Source of the DNA: Streptococcus oricebi
Lineage (GTDB): Bacteria > Bacillota > Bacilli > Lactobacillales > Streptococcaceae
Direction of reading: 5' to 3'
NCBI RefSeq assembly: GCF_017883985.1
Contig: NZ_PRDG01000001.1
Location: forward strand, 197,764-261,763
Length of the DNA: 64,000 nt
A program made the translations under genes and the position numbers. This document shows, in pieces, positions 1-10,542 of this stretch. The notes under the pieces are model-generated. The model worked only from the letters and a program-made list of their open reading frames with translations. It was not told the DNA's origin and searched no databases. Each line of letters starts with the position of its first letter. The stretch's first letter is position 1.

Positions 1-49
1 GAATGGCTTCTTCTTCATTGAAACAGGGCACAATCACTGAGATGGTCAT
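1..49 (-). CDS. Glycosyltransferase family 2, N-terminal fragment
   Basis: Only the first 16 codons are in the window, reading MTISVIVPCFNEEEAI. This is the usual beta-strand-1 start of GT-A fold (family 2) glycosyltransferases, with the nucleotide-binding PCFNEE stretch. A ribosome-binding AGGAG precedes the ATG. The gene lies downstream of and co-directional with the serine-rich adhesin, where streptococcal genomes often carry adhesin glycosyltransferases and accessory Sec genes. A role in glycosylating the adhesin is an inference. A bactoprenol-type sugar transferase is equally possible from this fragment. Confidence 0.7.
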   Translation of the reverse strand, partial: MTISVIVPCFNEEEAI

Positions 50-261
50 TCAAAACTCCTTTTTATGGTCAGGCTGATTTTTGCTTTATTATTTTCTTGC
101 TGAAAGACTGGGCCTCATGCTCTCCTTTTTCTAGGAAAGATTTGAAAACCAGTTATTGCTCTATTTTATAATCTCCCCCCTTAAAAGTCAAATGTTTGCT
201 TTAACAGCAAGGCTAAGAGCTGGTTGAAGAATTTCCACTCTGTCTTCTAAGAAAGTAGGCT

Positions 262-303
262 GATTTTTTATAAAAATCAAAGGAACCCTTCATTGGATTC
301 CTT
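262..303 (-). terminator. Terminator of the SRR adhesin gene
   Basis: A nine-base stem (AAGGAACCC paired with GGATTCCTT, one mismatch) with a six-base loop sits just downstream of the adhesin stop codon. On the minus strand it is followed by a T/A-rich tract. It separates the adhesin transcript from the glycosyltransferase. Confidence 0.65.
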
Positions 304-328
304 CAATCTTTATTTAGAAGACTGGCTT

Positions 329-3300
329 TTAATCGGACAACTTGTCTTCTTTTTGCTTTTTCTTCTTTGCAAGAGCTAGTCCTAGAACGCCTAGACCTAG
401 GGCAAGTCCTGAAGCATCTACTGCTACATCACCTGTGTTTGGTAATTTTCCTTTGGCAAGGAGGGCAATCTCTGATTCTCTAGCTGAAGTTGATAGGCTA
501 GTGCTGATTGACTGGCTAGCACTTAGCGATGCGGAAAGCGACTGGCTTTCGGACAGGCTGATTGCTAGGCTCTCTTGCTCCTGGCTCAAACTGGTGCTGA
601 GGCTAGTTGAAAGGCTGAGACTTTCGCTGAATTCTTGGGATTGGCTAGCTTCTTGGCTTTGGGAAGCGCTGATAGAGGCGCTCGTCGAAGCGGATTTGCT
701 GATTGCCAAGGCCGAAGAACTGATGCTTTCTGAAGTGGATAGGCTTAAACTGCTTGATAGGGAAGCTGATTCGCTGCTACTCAAGGAAGTTGACTCTGAT
801 ACACTACTACTTGCACTGATTGAGGCACTCATTGAGGCAGACTCACTGGCTGAGGTCGACGCACTCATTGAGGCGGACTCACTTGCTGAGGTGGAGGCAT
901 TCTCTGAGGCGGACTCACTCGCAGATGTTGAGGCACTCATTGAGGCTGAGACACTTGCTGAAGTCGATGCACTGGTTGATGCGGACTCACTTGCCGAAGT
1001 CGACGCACTCGTTGACGCTGACTCGCTCGCTGACGTTGAAGCACTCGTTGACGCAGACTCACTTGCGCTGGTTGATGCACTTTCTGATGCAGACGTACTT
1101 GCCGAAGTTGAGGCGCTCTCTGATGCTGAGACACTTGCTGAAGTCGACGCACTTGTTGATGCGGACTCACTTGCAGAGGTGGACGCACTCGTTGAGGCGG
1201 ACACGCTCGCGGACGCTGAGACGTTCGCTGAGGTCGATGCACTCGTTGAAGCGGACTCGCTTGCTGACGTTGACGCACTTTCTGAGGCTGATACACTTGC
1301 TGAAGTCGAGGCGCTCGTTGAAGCGGACTCGCTTGCAGACGTTGACGCACTTACTGAGGCTGATACACTTGCTGAAGTCGAGGCGCTCGTTGAAGCGGAC
1401 TCGCTGGCAGATGTTGAAGCACTCTCTGATGCTGATACGCTCGCTGAGGTTGAAGCACTGGTTGAAGCACTTTCTGAGGCACTCTCACTCGCTGAGGTCG
1501 ACGCACTCGTTGAGGCTGATACGCTTGCTGACGTTGAGGCGCTTGTTGAAGCGGACTCGCTTGCCGAAGTCGACGCACTCGTTGAGGCGGACTCGCTTGT
1601 GGACGTTGACGCACTTATTGAAGCGGACTCACTGGCTGAGGTTGAGGCGCTCGTTGAAGCCGATACGCTTGCTGAAGTTGAGGCACTCGTTGAGGCGGAC
1701 ATACTTGCGGAAGTTGAGGCACTTGTTGAAGCGGACTCGCTCGCGGAGGTGGACGCACTTATTGAGGCAGACTCACTGGCTGAGGTTGAGGCGCTTGTTG
1801 AAGCAGACTCGCTCGCTGACGTTGAAGCACTTGTTGACGCAGACTCGCTTGCTGAGGTCGACGCACTCGTTGAGGCAGACGTACTTGCTGAGGTCGATGC
1901 ACTCTCTGATGCTGATACACTTGCGCTGGTTGATGCACTCATTGAGGCAGACATACTTGCTGAAGTCGACGCACTCATTGAAGCGGACTCACTTGCTGAT
2001 GTCGAGGCACTCTCTGATGCTGATACACTTGCGCTGGTTGATGCACTCATTGAGGCAGACATACTTGCTGAAGTCGACGCACTCATTGAAGCGGACTCGC
2101 TTGCCGAAGTCGACGCACTCGTTGAGGCGGACATACTTGCGCTGGTTGAGGCACTTGTCGATGCGGACTCGCTCGCTGAGGTTGAGGCGCTTGTTGAAGC
2201 GGACTCACTGGCAGAGGTTGAGGCACTCGCTGAAGCTGACACGCTCGCGGAAGTCGACGCACTCGTTGACGCTGACTCGCTCGCTGACGTTGAAGCACTT
2301 GTTGACGCAGACTCGCTTGCTGAGGTCGATGCACTCATTGAGGCAGACATACTTGCTGAAGTTGACGCACTCTCTGAGGCTGATACGCTCGCTGAGGTCG
2401 ACGCACTGGTTGAGGCAGACGTACTTGCCGAAGTTGAAGCACTCATTGAGGCTGATACACTTGCTGAAGTTGACGCACTTATTGAGGCAGACGTACTTGC
2501 CGAAGTTGAAGCACTTGTTGATGCTGACTCGCTAGCTGAGGTAGAGGCACTCATTGATGCCGACTCGCTTGCAGAGGTTGAGGCGCTCTCTGATGCTGAT
2601 ACACTTGCGCTGGTTGATGCACTCATTGAAGCGGACTCGCTTGCCGAAGTTGAGGCGCTCGTTGACGCGGACTCACTTGCGGAGGTCGACGCACTTATTG
2701 AAGCGGACTCGCTTGCAGAGGTGGACGCACTCGTTGAGGCGGACTCGCTCGCGGAGGTCGAGGCACTCGTTGAGGCGGACTCACTTGCTGAAGTCGACGC
2801 ACTTATTGAAGCGGACTCGCTTGCAGAGGTGGATGCACTCGTTGAGGCGGACACGCTCGCGGAGGTCGATGCACTCGTTGAGGCTGACTCGCTTGCCGAA
2901 GTCGAAGCACTGGTTGAGGCGGACTCACTGGCTGATGTCGATGCACTCTCTGATGCTGATACACTTGCGCTGGTTGAGGCACTCATTGAGGCCGATACAC
3001 TTGCCGAAGTCGACGCACTCGTTGAGGCTGATACGCTTGCGCTGGTTGAAGCACTTACTGAGGCAGACGTACTTGCTGAGGTAGATGCACTCATTGAAGC
3101 GGACTCGCTAGCTGAGGTAGACGCACTCATTGAGGCTGATACACTTGCTGAAGTCGACGCACTCGTTGAGGCGGACTCACTGGCTGAAGTTGACGCACTC
3201 ATTGAGGCTGATACACTTGCTGAAGTCGATGCACTGGTTGATGCGGACTCACTTGCCGAAGTCGACGCACTCGTTGAAGCGGACTCGCTTGCAGATGTTG

Positions 3301-6300
3301 AAGCACTGGTTGAAGCAGACTCACTTGCGCTGGTTGAAGCACTTTCTGATGCAGACGTACTTGCCGAAGTTGAGGCGCTCTCTGATGCTGAGACACTTGC
3401 CGAAGTCGAAGCACTCATTGAGGCTGAGACACTGGCCGAAGTCGACGCACTGGTTGAGGCCGACTCACTGGCTGAGGTTGACGCACTCTCTGACGCAGAC
3501 GTACTTGCAGATGTTGAAGCACTCTCTGAAGCTGATACACTTGCTGAGGTCGACGCACTTGTTGATGCTGACTCGCTTGCCGAAGTCGAAGCACTGGTTG
3601 AGGCCGACTCACTGGCTGAGGTCGACGCACTCGTTGAGGCGGACACGCTCGCGGAGGTCGATGCACTCGTTGAGGCAGACGCACTGGCTGAGGTCGACGC
3701 ACTTGTTGAGGCGGACTCGCTTGCCGAAGTCGACGCACTCGTTGAGGCAGACGTACTGGCTGAGGTCGACGCACTTGTTGAGGCGGACTCACTGGCTGAG
3801 GTCGATGCACTCTCTGATGCAGACGTACTGGCTGAGGTCGACGCACTTACTGATGCAGACTCGCTTGCAGAGGTTGAGGCGCTCTCTGAAGCTGAGACAC
3901 TTGCTGAGGTCGACGCACTCGTTGAAGCTGACTCGCTTGCGCTAGTTGAAGCACTTTCTGATGCAGACGTACTTGCTGAGGTCGACGCACTTATTGAGGC
4001 GGACATACTTGCGCTGGTTGAGGCGCTTGTTGAAGTGGACTCACTGGCAGAGGTCGACGCACTTATTGAAGCGGACTCACTGGCTGAAGTCGACGCACTC
4101 GTTGACGCTGACTCGCTCGCTGACGTTGAAGCACTTGTTGACGCAGACTCGCTTGCTGAGGTCGACGCACTCGTTGAGGCTGATACACTTGCTGAAGTCG
4201 ATGCACTCGTTGAGGCTGACACACTTGCTGAAGTCGATGCACTCTCTGAGGCGGACTCGCTTGCCGAAGTCGACGCACTCATTGAGGCGGACTCGCTTGC
4301 CGAAGTTGAAGCACTTACTGAGGCAGACTCACTGGCTGAAGTCGACGCACTGGTTGATGCCGACTCGCTCGCGGAGGTCGATGCGCTCATTGAGGCAGAC
4401 GTACTTGCCGAAGTCGACGCACTTACTGATGCAGACTCGCTGGCTGAAGTTGACGCACTGGTTGAAGCAGACTCGCTTGCTGAGGCTGACGCACTGGTTG
4501 AAGCGGACATACTTGCAGAGGTCGAGGCGCTCGTTGAAGCAGACTCGCTGGCTGAAGTTGAGGCGCTTTCCGATGCTGATACACTTGCTGAAGTTGAGGC
4601 ACTTGTTGACGCGGACTCACTGGCTGAGGTCGACGCACTTGTCGATGCTGATACGCTTGCTGATGTTGAAGCACTTGTTGACGCCGACTCGCTTGCAGAG
4701 GTGGACGCACTCGTTGAGGCGGACTCGCTTGCGGACGTTGACGCACTTGCTGAAGCGGACTCACTTGCTGAAGTTGACGCACTCGTTGAGGCGGACATAC
4801 TTGCGGAAGTTGAGGCACTTGTTGATGCTGACTCGCTCGCTGACGTTGAGGCACTCTCTGATGCAGACGTACTTGCTGAAGTCGATGCACTTACTGATGC
4901 AGACTCACTGGCTGAGGTCGACGCACTGGTTGAAGCGGACTCACTGGCAGAGGTTGAGGCACTCGCTGAAGCTGACACGCTAGCGGAAGTCGACGCACTC
5001 GTTGACGCTGACTCGCTCGCTGACGTTGAAGCACTTGTTGACGCAGACTCGCTTGCTGAGGTCGACGCACTCGTTGACGCTGATACACTTGCTGAAGTCG
5101 ACGCACTCGTTGAAGCCGACTCGCTTGCTGAAGTCGACGCACTCATTGAAGCCGAGACGCTCGCTGAGGTCGACGCACTTTCTGAAGCTGAGACACTTGC
5201 ACTAGTTGAGGCGCTTACTGAAGCCGATACACTTGCCGAAGTTGACGCACTGGTTGAAGCCGACACGCTCGCGGAGGTCGAGGCGCTCATTGAAGCGGAT
5301 TCGCTTGCACTTGTTGAAGCACTTGCTGAAGCTGAGACGCTCGCTGAAGTTGAGGCGGACGTACTTGCAGATGTTGAAGCACTTTCTGAGGCAGACACGC
5401 TGGCACTTGTTGAGGCACTTGTCGATGCTGACTCACTGGCTGACGTTGACGCACTTATTGAGGCGGACTCGCTTGCAGATGTTGATGCACTCTCTGACGC
5501 TGATACACTTGCTGAAGTCGAGGCACTGGTTGATGCCGACTCGCTTGCAGAGGTTGAGGCGCTCTCTGAAGCTGATACACTTGCTGAAGTTGAGGCACTC
5601 ATTGAAGCGGATTCGCTTGCCGATGTTGAAGCACTCTCTGAAGCGGACGTACTTGCTGAAGTCGATGCACTCTCTGATGCAGATATACTTGCTGAGGTTG
5701 ACGCACTCATTGAGGCGGACTCGCTCGCTGAAGTCGACGCACTTATTGAAGCGGACTCGCTTGCAGAGGTGGATGCACTCGTTGAGGCGGACTCGCTCGC
5801 GGAGGTCGATGCACTCGTTGAGGCAGACGTACTTGCTGAGGTCGACGCACTTGTTGAGGCTGACTCGCTTGCCGAAGTCGACGCACTCGTTGAGGCGGAC
5901 TCACTGGCTGATGTCGATGCACTCTCTGATGCTGATACACTTGCGCTGGTTGATGCACTCATTGAGGCAGACATACTTGCTGAAGTCGACGCACTCATTG
6001 AAGCGGACTCACTTGCGGAGGTCGATGCACTCGTTGAGGCGGACACGCTCGCGGAAGTCGACGCACTCATTGAGGCGGACTCGCTTGCCGAAGTCGACGC
6101 ACTGGTTGAGGCCGACTCACTGGCTGAGGTTGACGCACTCTCTGAAGCTGATACGCTTGCTGAAGTCGACGCACTCATTGAGGCGGACTCACTTGCTGAA
6201 GTTGACGCACTCGTTGAGGCGGACGTACTTGCTGAGGTGGACGCACTGGTTGAGGCCGACTCGCTCGCGGACGTTGAGGCACTTTTTGAGGCACTCTCAC

Positions 6301-8812
6301 TCGCTGATGTTGAAGCACTCATTGAAGCGGACTCACTTGCAGAGGTGGATGCACTGGTTGAGGCTGACGTACTTGCTGAGGTGGACGCACTCTCTGATGC
6401 TGATACGCTTGCCGAAGTTGAGGCGCTTCTTGAAGCAGACTCACTTGCGGAGGTCGAGGCACTTGTTGAGGACGATACACTTGCGCTAGTTGAAGCCGAA
6501 GCTTTGGCACTGGTGCTTGCAGAGGTGCTGGCGCTAGTCTTTGCGGACGTAGATGCTGAGACACTGGCGCTCGTTGAAGCTGAAGTCTTGGCACTGGTGC
6601 TGGCTGAGGTGCTAGCACTGGTCTTGGCTGATGTAGAAGCTGAGACACTTGCACTGGTTGACGCTGAAGCCTTGGCACTGGTGCTGGCTGATGTAGAAGC
6701 CGAAACACTGGCACTTGTTGAAGACGAGGTCTTGGCACTGGTGCTTGCTGAAGTGCTGGCACTGGTCTTAGCTGACAATGAAGCTGAAGCACTTACTGAA
6801 GCACTAGTCGAAGCTGAAGTCTTGGCACTGGTGCTTGCTGAGGTGCTAGCGCTGGTCTTAGCTGATGCGGAGGCCGAGGCGCTTATTGATGCAGAAGTTC
6901 GAGCACTAGTTGAGGCGCTTCTGGAAGCACTGAGAGAAGCTGCTGAAAGCGAAGCACTTAGCGAGGCTGAAGCGACAGCAGAAACTGAGGCACTCGCTGA
7001 GGCAGAAGTGGACGCCGGACTTACAGTATCGTTTCCAGGAATAGTATCTGTAGATTTATCTGTATAGGTAACTGTAACCGTTCCATCATTAGCTACTGCA
7101 TAAGTTGCACTGGCCGGTAGGTAACCTTGGTTAGCTGCTCTTACTGCTGCTAGCACTCTATTTTTCTCCGCCTGAGTTAGACTAGAGGTGTTTCCTACAT
7201 AGGTGATTGCTGGATTTTTTGGAGTATATTTTTCAGTTTGTCTCCTAATTTGAATTCTTAAACGCCCAGTTTCTCTCGCAACATTATCGTCACTAACTTT
7301 TCTAGTTGTTGTTTTATTTCCAGCTGCATCGGTGGCAATTACATAACGCGTATAATACACACCTACTCCAGCATTACTACTAGCTGGAATCGTACCTTTA
7401 ATGATTGTCACCAGGGGATTTTGCGGGGTGGCATTACCAGCTTGATTTAGATTTTTACTTTCAAAAGTAAGACCCGAAATACCAAAAGTAGTATTTCCCT
7501 GCTGTTCAATTTGTACTGATACAATCTTTCCGCTGTTATCTGTTGAGGTTAATTCGTAGTAGCCTTCTTCACCAGTATAAAAGATGACCTCATCTGGACC
7601 AGTATACTTGGGTGCCTCTGTATCTAGCTTAGCTGTAACTAAGTCAGCCTTACCCCAGCTTCCCCCTAGCGTTCTCTTGGTATTATTTGCATTATCTGTA
7701 ACCTGACTTGCAATAATAAATTGATCACTAGTAGCCATTCTTAAACTAATAGCTGTCCTATCAAATTCATTAGAAATTTTTGTGACGATTTTCATCACTA
7801 CATTAGGGCCTGAAGTCCCCTTATAAAGAGTCCACATTCCACCTGAATTAACAGTTCCAGCAGCTATAGAATTACTATTATTGAATGTTACACTTTGGGT
7901 TGATTGATTGCCACTGATTGAGACCAGAACGCCTACATTTGCTTTAGGCTGACTTGGTTTCATAGTAATAGTCCAGGTCAAAAGCTTGGTAGCATCGTCG
8001 TAACTGCTGGTAATAGAATGCAACATATCGTCATTGCTATCTTTAGTAAAGTTTGGGGTGTCATTATTAATTGCCCTAAAGCCTACCCCAGGCTGCATAT
8101 TTTGCCCATTGAGAGGGTGGCGAGGCATGGCTGAGCTTTTTGGTTTTTCCTCAGTCGTGCTAGCACTGGTTGAATTGACAGTAGATTGGCTGGCACTTGC
8201 TTCTGCTTGGCTACTAGTCCTTGACTCCGTTTGAGCGCTAGCGCTTGAAGCTTGGGTCTGGCTTTCAGAAAGGCTTAGACTGGTAGACGCAGAAAAAGAC
8301 TCAGCGACACTGGTCGATTCTGAGACAGATAAGCTATGATAGAGTGAGTCTGACAGGGATTCTGAGCTAGACTGACTCTCACTAGCCGAGCTGGAGGCAC
8401 TGATAGAGGCCGAGGTGCTGGCTGACTGGCTGAGCGAGCCTTGCTCTGAGTCTTGAACATCTCCTAAAACGGCCTGCTCCTTGGTGGCTAGTACATCATC
8501 TGATTGGAGGACCTTCTCTAGAGGTTGCTCCTCTTGGGCCTGGACAGTGTGGTGGCTAACTACTGCCCCACCCAATACGGCCCCTGTGGCGACTAGGCCT
8601 TTGAGAAAGTCTAGACCGGTTAATTTTTCTGGCACTTGCTCCTCGGTCAATGGAGTCTCAACAGCCACTGAGGCATTCTTGCCCCGCATCATCCTAAAAA
8701 GACCCAGTTGCGAGCTGGCTGCGCGGAGCCATTGCTTACCGGATTTGATCAGTTTAAAACGTGTGACACGATCAACTTCGTGAAAATCACCCTTTTGACG
8801 TTTGAAAAACAT
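329..8812 (-). CDS. Serine-rich repeat LPXTG adhesin with Siglec-like binding region
   Basis: Predicted surface adhesin of about 2827 residues. The ATG at 8812 is preferred because AAAGGAAAAGGA lies just upstream and the long signal peptide of SRR proteins starts there; the open frame extends 56 codons further without support. Order: a KxYKxGKxW-type signal (K20..K23, G25, K26, W28; cleavage near A92), a short serine-rich region (about 125-220), a binding region (about 229-590), a very long SASX repeat region (about 595-2680), LPNTG at 2790-2794, a hydrophobic segment and a Lys-rich tail for sortase. The binding region contains Y487-T488-R489-Y490, the motif by which Siglec-like SRR domains of the GspB/Hsa group contact sialic acid. 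It is followed by a small domain resembling the 'Unique' domain of that group. Sialoglycan binding is inferred. Export would need accessory Sec, mostly outside the window. Confidence 0.9.
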   Translation of the reverse strand: MFFKRQKGDFHEVDRVTRFKLIKSGKQWLRAASSQLGLFRMMRGKNASVAVETPLTEEQVPEKLTGLDFLKGLVATGAVLGGAVVSHHTVQAQEEQPLEKVLQSDDVLATKEQAVLGDVQDSEQGSLSQSASTSASISASSSASESQSSSESLSDSLYHSLSVSESTSVAESFSASTSLSLSESQTQASSASAQTESRTSSQAEASASQSTVNSTSASTTEEKPKSSAMPRHPLNGQNMQPGVGFRAINNDTPNFTKDSNDDMLHSITSSYDDATKLLTWTITMKPSQPKANVGVLVSISGNQSTQSVTFNNSNSIAAGTVNSGGMWTLYKGTSGPNVVMKIVTKISNEFDRTAISLRMATSDQFIIASQVTDNANNTKRTLGGSWGKADLVTAKLDTEAPKYTGPDEVIFYTGEEGYYELTSTDNSGKIVSVQIEQQGNTTFGISGLTFESKNLNQAGNATPQNPLVTIIKGTIPASSNAGVGVYYTRYVIATDAAGNKTTTRKVSDDNVARETGRLRIQIRRQTEKYTPKNPAITYVGNTSSLTQAEKNRVLAAVRAANQGYLPASATYAVANDGTVTVTYTDKSTDTIPGNDTVSPASTSASASASVSAVASASLSASLSAASLSASRSASTSARTSASISASASASAKTSASTSASTSAKTSASTSASVSASASLSAKTSASTSASTSAKTSSSTSASVSASTSASTSAKASASTSASVSASTSAKTSASTSASTSAKTSASTSASVSASTSAKTSASTSASTSAKASASTSASVSSSTSASTSASESASRSASTSASVSASESASTSASTSASTSASTSASESASMSASTSASESASKSASTSASESASTSASTSASTSASTSASTSASESASMSASTSASVSASESASTSASESASTSASTSASESASMSASTSASVSASTSASTSASESASMSASTSASMSASMSASTSASVSASESASTSASESASTSASTSASESASTSASTSASTSASTSASTSASESASTSASTSASESASISASTSASESASMSASTSASISASESASTSASTSASESASTSASESASMSASTSASVSASESASTSASESASTSASTSASVSASESASTSASESASISASTSASESASTSASTSASVSASESASTSASTSASTSASVSASASASTSASESASMSASTSASVSASTSASTSASVSASVSASTSASVSASESASTSASVSASMSASTSASESASTSASTSASVSASTSASTSASESASTSASTSASESASTSASTSASVSASASASTSASESASTSASTSASESASVSASTSASTSASESASTSASESASTSASTSASMSASTSASTSASESASASASTSASESASTSASTSASESASTSASTSASVSASTSASTSASESASTSASTSASVSASESASTSASESASTSASTSASMSASTSASASASESASTSASTSASESASVSASTSASTSASMSASTSASESASTSASTSASESASVSASTSASESASMSASTSASESASESASTSASVSASTSASTSASVSASTSASTSASESASTSASTSASESASTSASTSASESASISASTSASESTSTSASTSASMSASISASTSASTSASESASTSASESASTSASTSASVSASESASTSASESASVSASTSASTSASESASTSASESASTSASTSASTSASTSASTSASESASTSASTSASASASTSASTSASVSASTSASTSASESASTSASTSASESASTSASTSASVSASESASTSASTSASESASTSASESASTSASTSASVSASMSASTSASVSASESASTSASTSASESASTSASESASTSASTSASESASTSASTSASESASTSASTSASVSASMSASTSASESASTSASTSASVSASMSASTSASESASMSASTSASTSASVSASTSASVSASTSASTSASVSASMSASTSASVSASESASTSASESASTSASTSASESASTSASTSASVSASTSASTSASESASISASTSASESASTSASTSASESASTSASTSASESASISASTSASESASTSASTSASESASMSASTSASVSASESASTSASESASMSASTSASESASTSASTSASTSASISASTSASVSASMSASTSASTSASTSASTSASVSASESASTSASMSASMSASTSASESASTSASTSASESASTSASTSASVSASASASTSASESASTSASTSASESASTSASTSASMSASTSASTSASESASMSASTSASMSASMSASTSASVSASESASTSASESASMSASTSASMSASMSASTSASVSASESASTSASTSASTSASTSASESASTSASTSASESASTSASTSASESASISASTSASESASTSASTSASMSASTSASTSASVSASTSASTSASESASISASTSTSESASTSASTSASESASTSASTSASVSASTSASTSASESASESASTSASTSASVSASESASTSASESASTSASTSASVSASVSASTSASESASTSASTSASVSASESASTSASESASTSASTSANVSASASVSASTSASTSASESASTSASTSASVSASESASTSASTSASESASTSASESASTSASTSASESASTSASTSASESASTSASTSASVSASMSASTSASESASENASTSASESASMSASTSASESASMSASISASSSVSESTSLSSSESASLSSSLSLSTSESISSSALAISKSASTSASISASQSQEASQSQEFSESLSLSTSLSTSLSQEQESLAISLSESQSLSASLSASQSISTSLSTSARESEIALLAKGKLPNTGDVAVDASGLALGLGVLGLALAKKKKQKEDKLSD
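800..7010 (-). repeat. SRR2 coding repeat, 12-bp period (SASX)
   Basis: Roughly 6.2 kb of tandem 12-bp units encode SAS followed by one variable residue, with Thr at every second variable position and Glu, Val, Met or Ile between. About 470 units fill 800-6490. From about 6490 to 7010 the pattern changes to units containing AKTSAS, an older or differently homogenised block. In the adhesin family this stalk is O-glycosylated on Ser/Thr and pushes the binding region away from the wall. Such arrays change length by recombination and are easily misassembled. Confidence 0.95.
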
Positions 8813-8861
8813 GTTCCTTTTCCTTTTATAATAATCTAGTTTAAAAACTCTATGCCATTCC

Positions 8862-8870
8862 ATTTTACCA
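8862..8870 (-). promoter_or_regulatory. Candidate extended -10 of the adhesin gene
   Basis: On the minus strand TGGTAAAAT forms an extended -10 (TG-n-TAAAAT) about 50 nt before the ATG at 8812. No convincing -35 is visible at the usual spacing, as expected for extended -10 promoters. Confidence 0.4.
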
Positions 8871-9035
8871 CACTTTTCTCTATTTTGCCTAATAAAATGA
8901 CAAATTTCTCTTTTGTGCCCACAAAAATATGGAAACACCTTTGGGAGAAGGCTGCTAGAAGCAACAAATTTTCTTAACAAATAAACTTGAAACTGCTTGA
9001 GGAGAGAGGAGGAAGACTTCTTTACTGATTCTAAA

Positions 9036-9060
9036 ATAAAAAAGACTGATTTTCTCAGTC
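9036..9060 (-). terminator. Second terminator behind trpX
   Basis: GACTGA and TCAGTC form a stem followed on the minus strand by TTTTTT. It lies just beyond another hairpin (9085-9109). Together they insulate the adhesin gene from trpX read-through. Confidence 0.75.
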
Positions 9061-9084
9061 CTTGCCCCTCCTCTATAAAAACAA

Positions 9085-9109
9085 GAGGTTGAGAACCAGT
9101 CTCAACCTC
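9085..9109 (-). terminator. Terminator of trpX, GAGGTTGAGA hairpin
   Basis: A perfect ten-base stem, GAGGTTGAGA with TCTCAACCTC, begins eight bases past the trpX stop. It is followed on the minus strand by TTGTTTTTA. It belongs to a family of similar intergenic hairpins seen repeatedly in this window. Confidence 0.75.
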
Positions 9110-9116
9110 GCTAGCT

Positions 9117-10127
9117 TTATTTAATTAGTTTTCCAGCCTTTTTGGTCACTTCCTCTGGTAGGGTGATTTCTAGGTCTGCGGCCACCTTGGTATTGATAAC
9201 CGTTTTTCCTTTATTAAAGATTTCGACTGGTGTATCGGCTGGTTTGGCTCCCTTAAGAATTTTGGCAACCATTTTCCCAGTTGCCACTCCTAGATCGTGC
9301 TGGTCGACCACGACAGAGGCTAGGCCGCCTTCTTCAACCATAGCAGTTGCGCTAGGATAGATTGGCTTTTTAGCTTCCTTGTTGCTAGAAACAACGGTAG
9401 AAAAGGCTGACGCAATGGTATTGTCAATTGGAATCCAAATGGCGTCTACTTTTGAAGTCATGATAGACATGGTTGAGGCAATCTCATTGGTGGATGGTAC
9501 AGAGTAAGGACGGACGGTATAGCCTGCCTTTTCTGCTAGCTTGGTAAATTCTTGGACCTGGGTCTTGGAATTGTCCTCATTGCTAGAATAAAGGATACCG
9601 ATTGTTTTTACATCTGGTGTCAGGGTCTTAATCAAGTCTAGTTGCTGCTGGGCAGGGTTATTGTCAGATACTCCGGTCACATTGCCACCTGGTTTTTTCA
9701 GGTCCTTGACTAGATTGGCTCCGACTGGATCGGTAATAGCCCCCATGATAATGGGCTGGTCCTTGCTGGCATTGGCCAGACCTTGAGCGGCTGGTGTAGC
9801 AATTCCGACTAGGACATCGTTTTTATTGGCCGCTAGCTGCTTACTCATGGTAGCTACCTTGCTTTGGTCTCCCTCAGCATTCATAAAGTCCAGCTTAATT
9901 TTAGCCCCCTTATAGCCTTCCTGGGCTAGACCATCTTGAATCCCCTTATAAATCTCATCCAGGGACGGATGGCTGACATACTGGAGAACCCCGACCTTGA
10001 CAGTTTTGTCCTTGCTGGTTTGATTAGTCTTGGGAGCTTTTTTACTGGTAAAGCCAGAGTAAATTCCCGCTCCGACAATTAGAAGGACCAAAAGGCCTAG
10101 AATAAGTTTTAAACTTTTGTTTTGCAT
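9117..10127 (-). CDS. trpX: TrpX-type ABC transporter substrate-binding protein
   Basis: A 336-residue protein with an N-terminal membrane anchor (about residues 7-27, [16 protein letters not shown]) and then a two-lobed ABC_sub_bind (DUF534) fold. [19 protein letters not shown] and [11 protein letters not shown] are recognisable family segments. There is no lipobox cysteine, so the protein is probably held by an uncleaved anchor. Binding of tryptophan is inferred from family membership and the T-box leader upstream. Homologues normally sit in a trpX-trpY-trpZ operon with permease and ATPase. Here the gene is followed directly by two terminators and an unrelated adhesin gene, so it looks like an orphan binding protein that must share or lack a transporter. 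Confidence 0.8.
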   Translation of the reverse strand: MQNKSLKLILGLLVLLIVGAGIYSGFTSKKAPKTNQTSKDKTVKVGVLQYVSHPSLDEIYKGIQDGLAQEGYKGAKIKLDFMNAEGDQSKVATMSKQLAANKNDVLVGIATPAAQGLANASKDQPIIMGAITDPVGANLVKDLKKPGGNVTGVSDNNPAQQQLDLIKTLTPDVKTIGILYSSNEDNSKTQVQEFTKLAEKAGYTVRPYSVPSTNEIASTMSIMTSKVDAIWIPIDNTIASAFSTVVSSNKEAKKPIYPSATAMVEEGGLASVVVDQHDLGVATGKMVAKILKGAKPADTPVEIFNKGKTVINTKVAADLEITLPEEVTKKAGKLIK

Positions 10128-10154
10128 ACTGCTACTCCTTTATTTTTTTAAGCA

Positions 10155-10380
10155 AGAAAAAAGCCCACACAGAAAAAATCTGTGTGAGGGCGTAAATCGC
10201 GGTGCCACCTCAATTATGGAAAAATCCACATCTCTATCTTGCTTGTTAACAAGTTGCACGATAAGGGGTGCCGACCGAATTTTTATGGTTTCAAATTCAT
10301 TTTACCATCAGCCCAATTTCACAAGCTCTTACTATCCGCTTCCACCCAACGCGGACTCTCTAAAAATAAGTCACTTCCTA
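10155..10380 (-). ncRNA. T-box leader of trpX (probable Trp specifier)
   Basis: The leader contains the T-box sequence AGGTGGCACCGCG (complement of 10198-10210). It is followed by a strong terminator hairpin GCCCTCACACAG/CTGTGTGGGC with a T-run (10156-10191). The upstream stem I begins near AGAGAG with a UCCGC/GCGGA distal stem. The specifier loop reads GAAAUUGGGC. UGG (Trp, 10313-10315) fits the trpX gene, but AUU or UUG cannot be excluded without folding. Uncharged tRNA would stabilise the antiterminator and switch on trpX. Confidence 0.9.
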
Positions 10381-10398
10381 CTTTTCTGATATGCTAAC

Positions 10399-10427
10399 AT
10401 TGTAACCATTTTCCCCAAAAATGTCAA
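10399..10427 (-). promoter_or_regulatory. SigA promoter of the T-box/trpX transcript
   Basis: TTGACA and TACAAT are separated by 17 bases on the minus strand, directly upstream of the T-box leader. This is close to the consensus. Confidence 0.8.
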
Positions 10428-10492
10428 GGACTTTTGTCAGAAAATTTCTATTTTTGTGAAAATAGGGTTGACTAGGGTTTGGCTCATTTTTT

Positions 10493-10501
10493 TGGTATAA
10501 T
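10493..10501 (+). promoter_or_regulatory. Extended -10 promoter of rqcH
   Basis: TGGTATAAT is an extended -10 about 40 nt before the rqcH ATG. A TTGACT upstream is too far away (22 bases) to be a normal -35. Confidence 0.55.
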
Positions 10502-10542
10502 ATTACTAGTTGTGACCAGAATTTAGAAAAACGAGGTAGGCC

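Noticed and set aside
342..7067. A 2241-codon open frame antisense to the adhesin (repeating [12 protein letters not shown]) and long open frames in other phases
   Set aside because: They arise because the 12-bp repeat avoids stop codons in several frames. They have no ribosome-binding site, no domain and mirror the SRR periodicity exactly.
8812..8980. Adhesin start at 8980 (56 extra codons)
   Set aside because: The extension has no ribosome-binding site, spans the promoter candidate and lies before the characteristic signal peptide, which begins at 8812 behind AAAGGAAAAGGA.
10117..10389. A 90-codon open frame on the plus strand over the T-box
   Set aside because: It is the complement of a well-defined T-box leader and terminator, with no ribosome-binding site.
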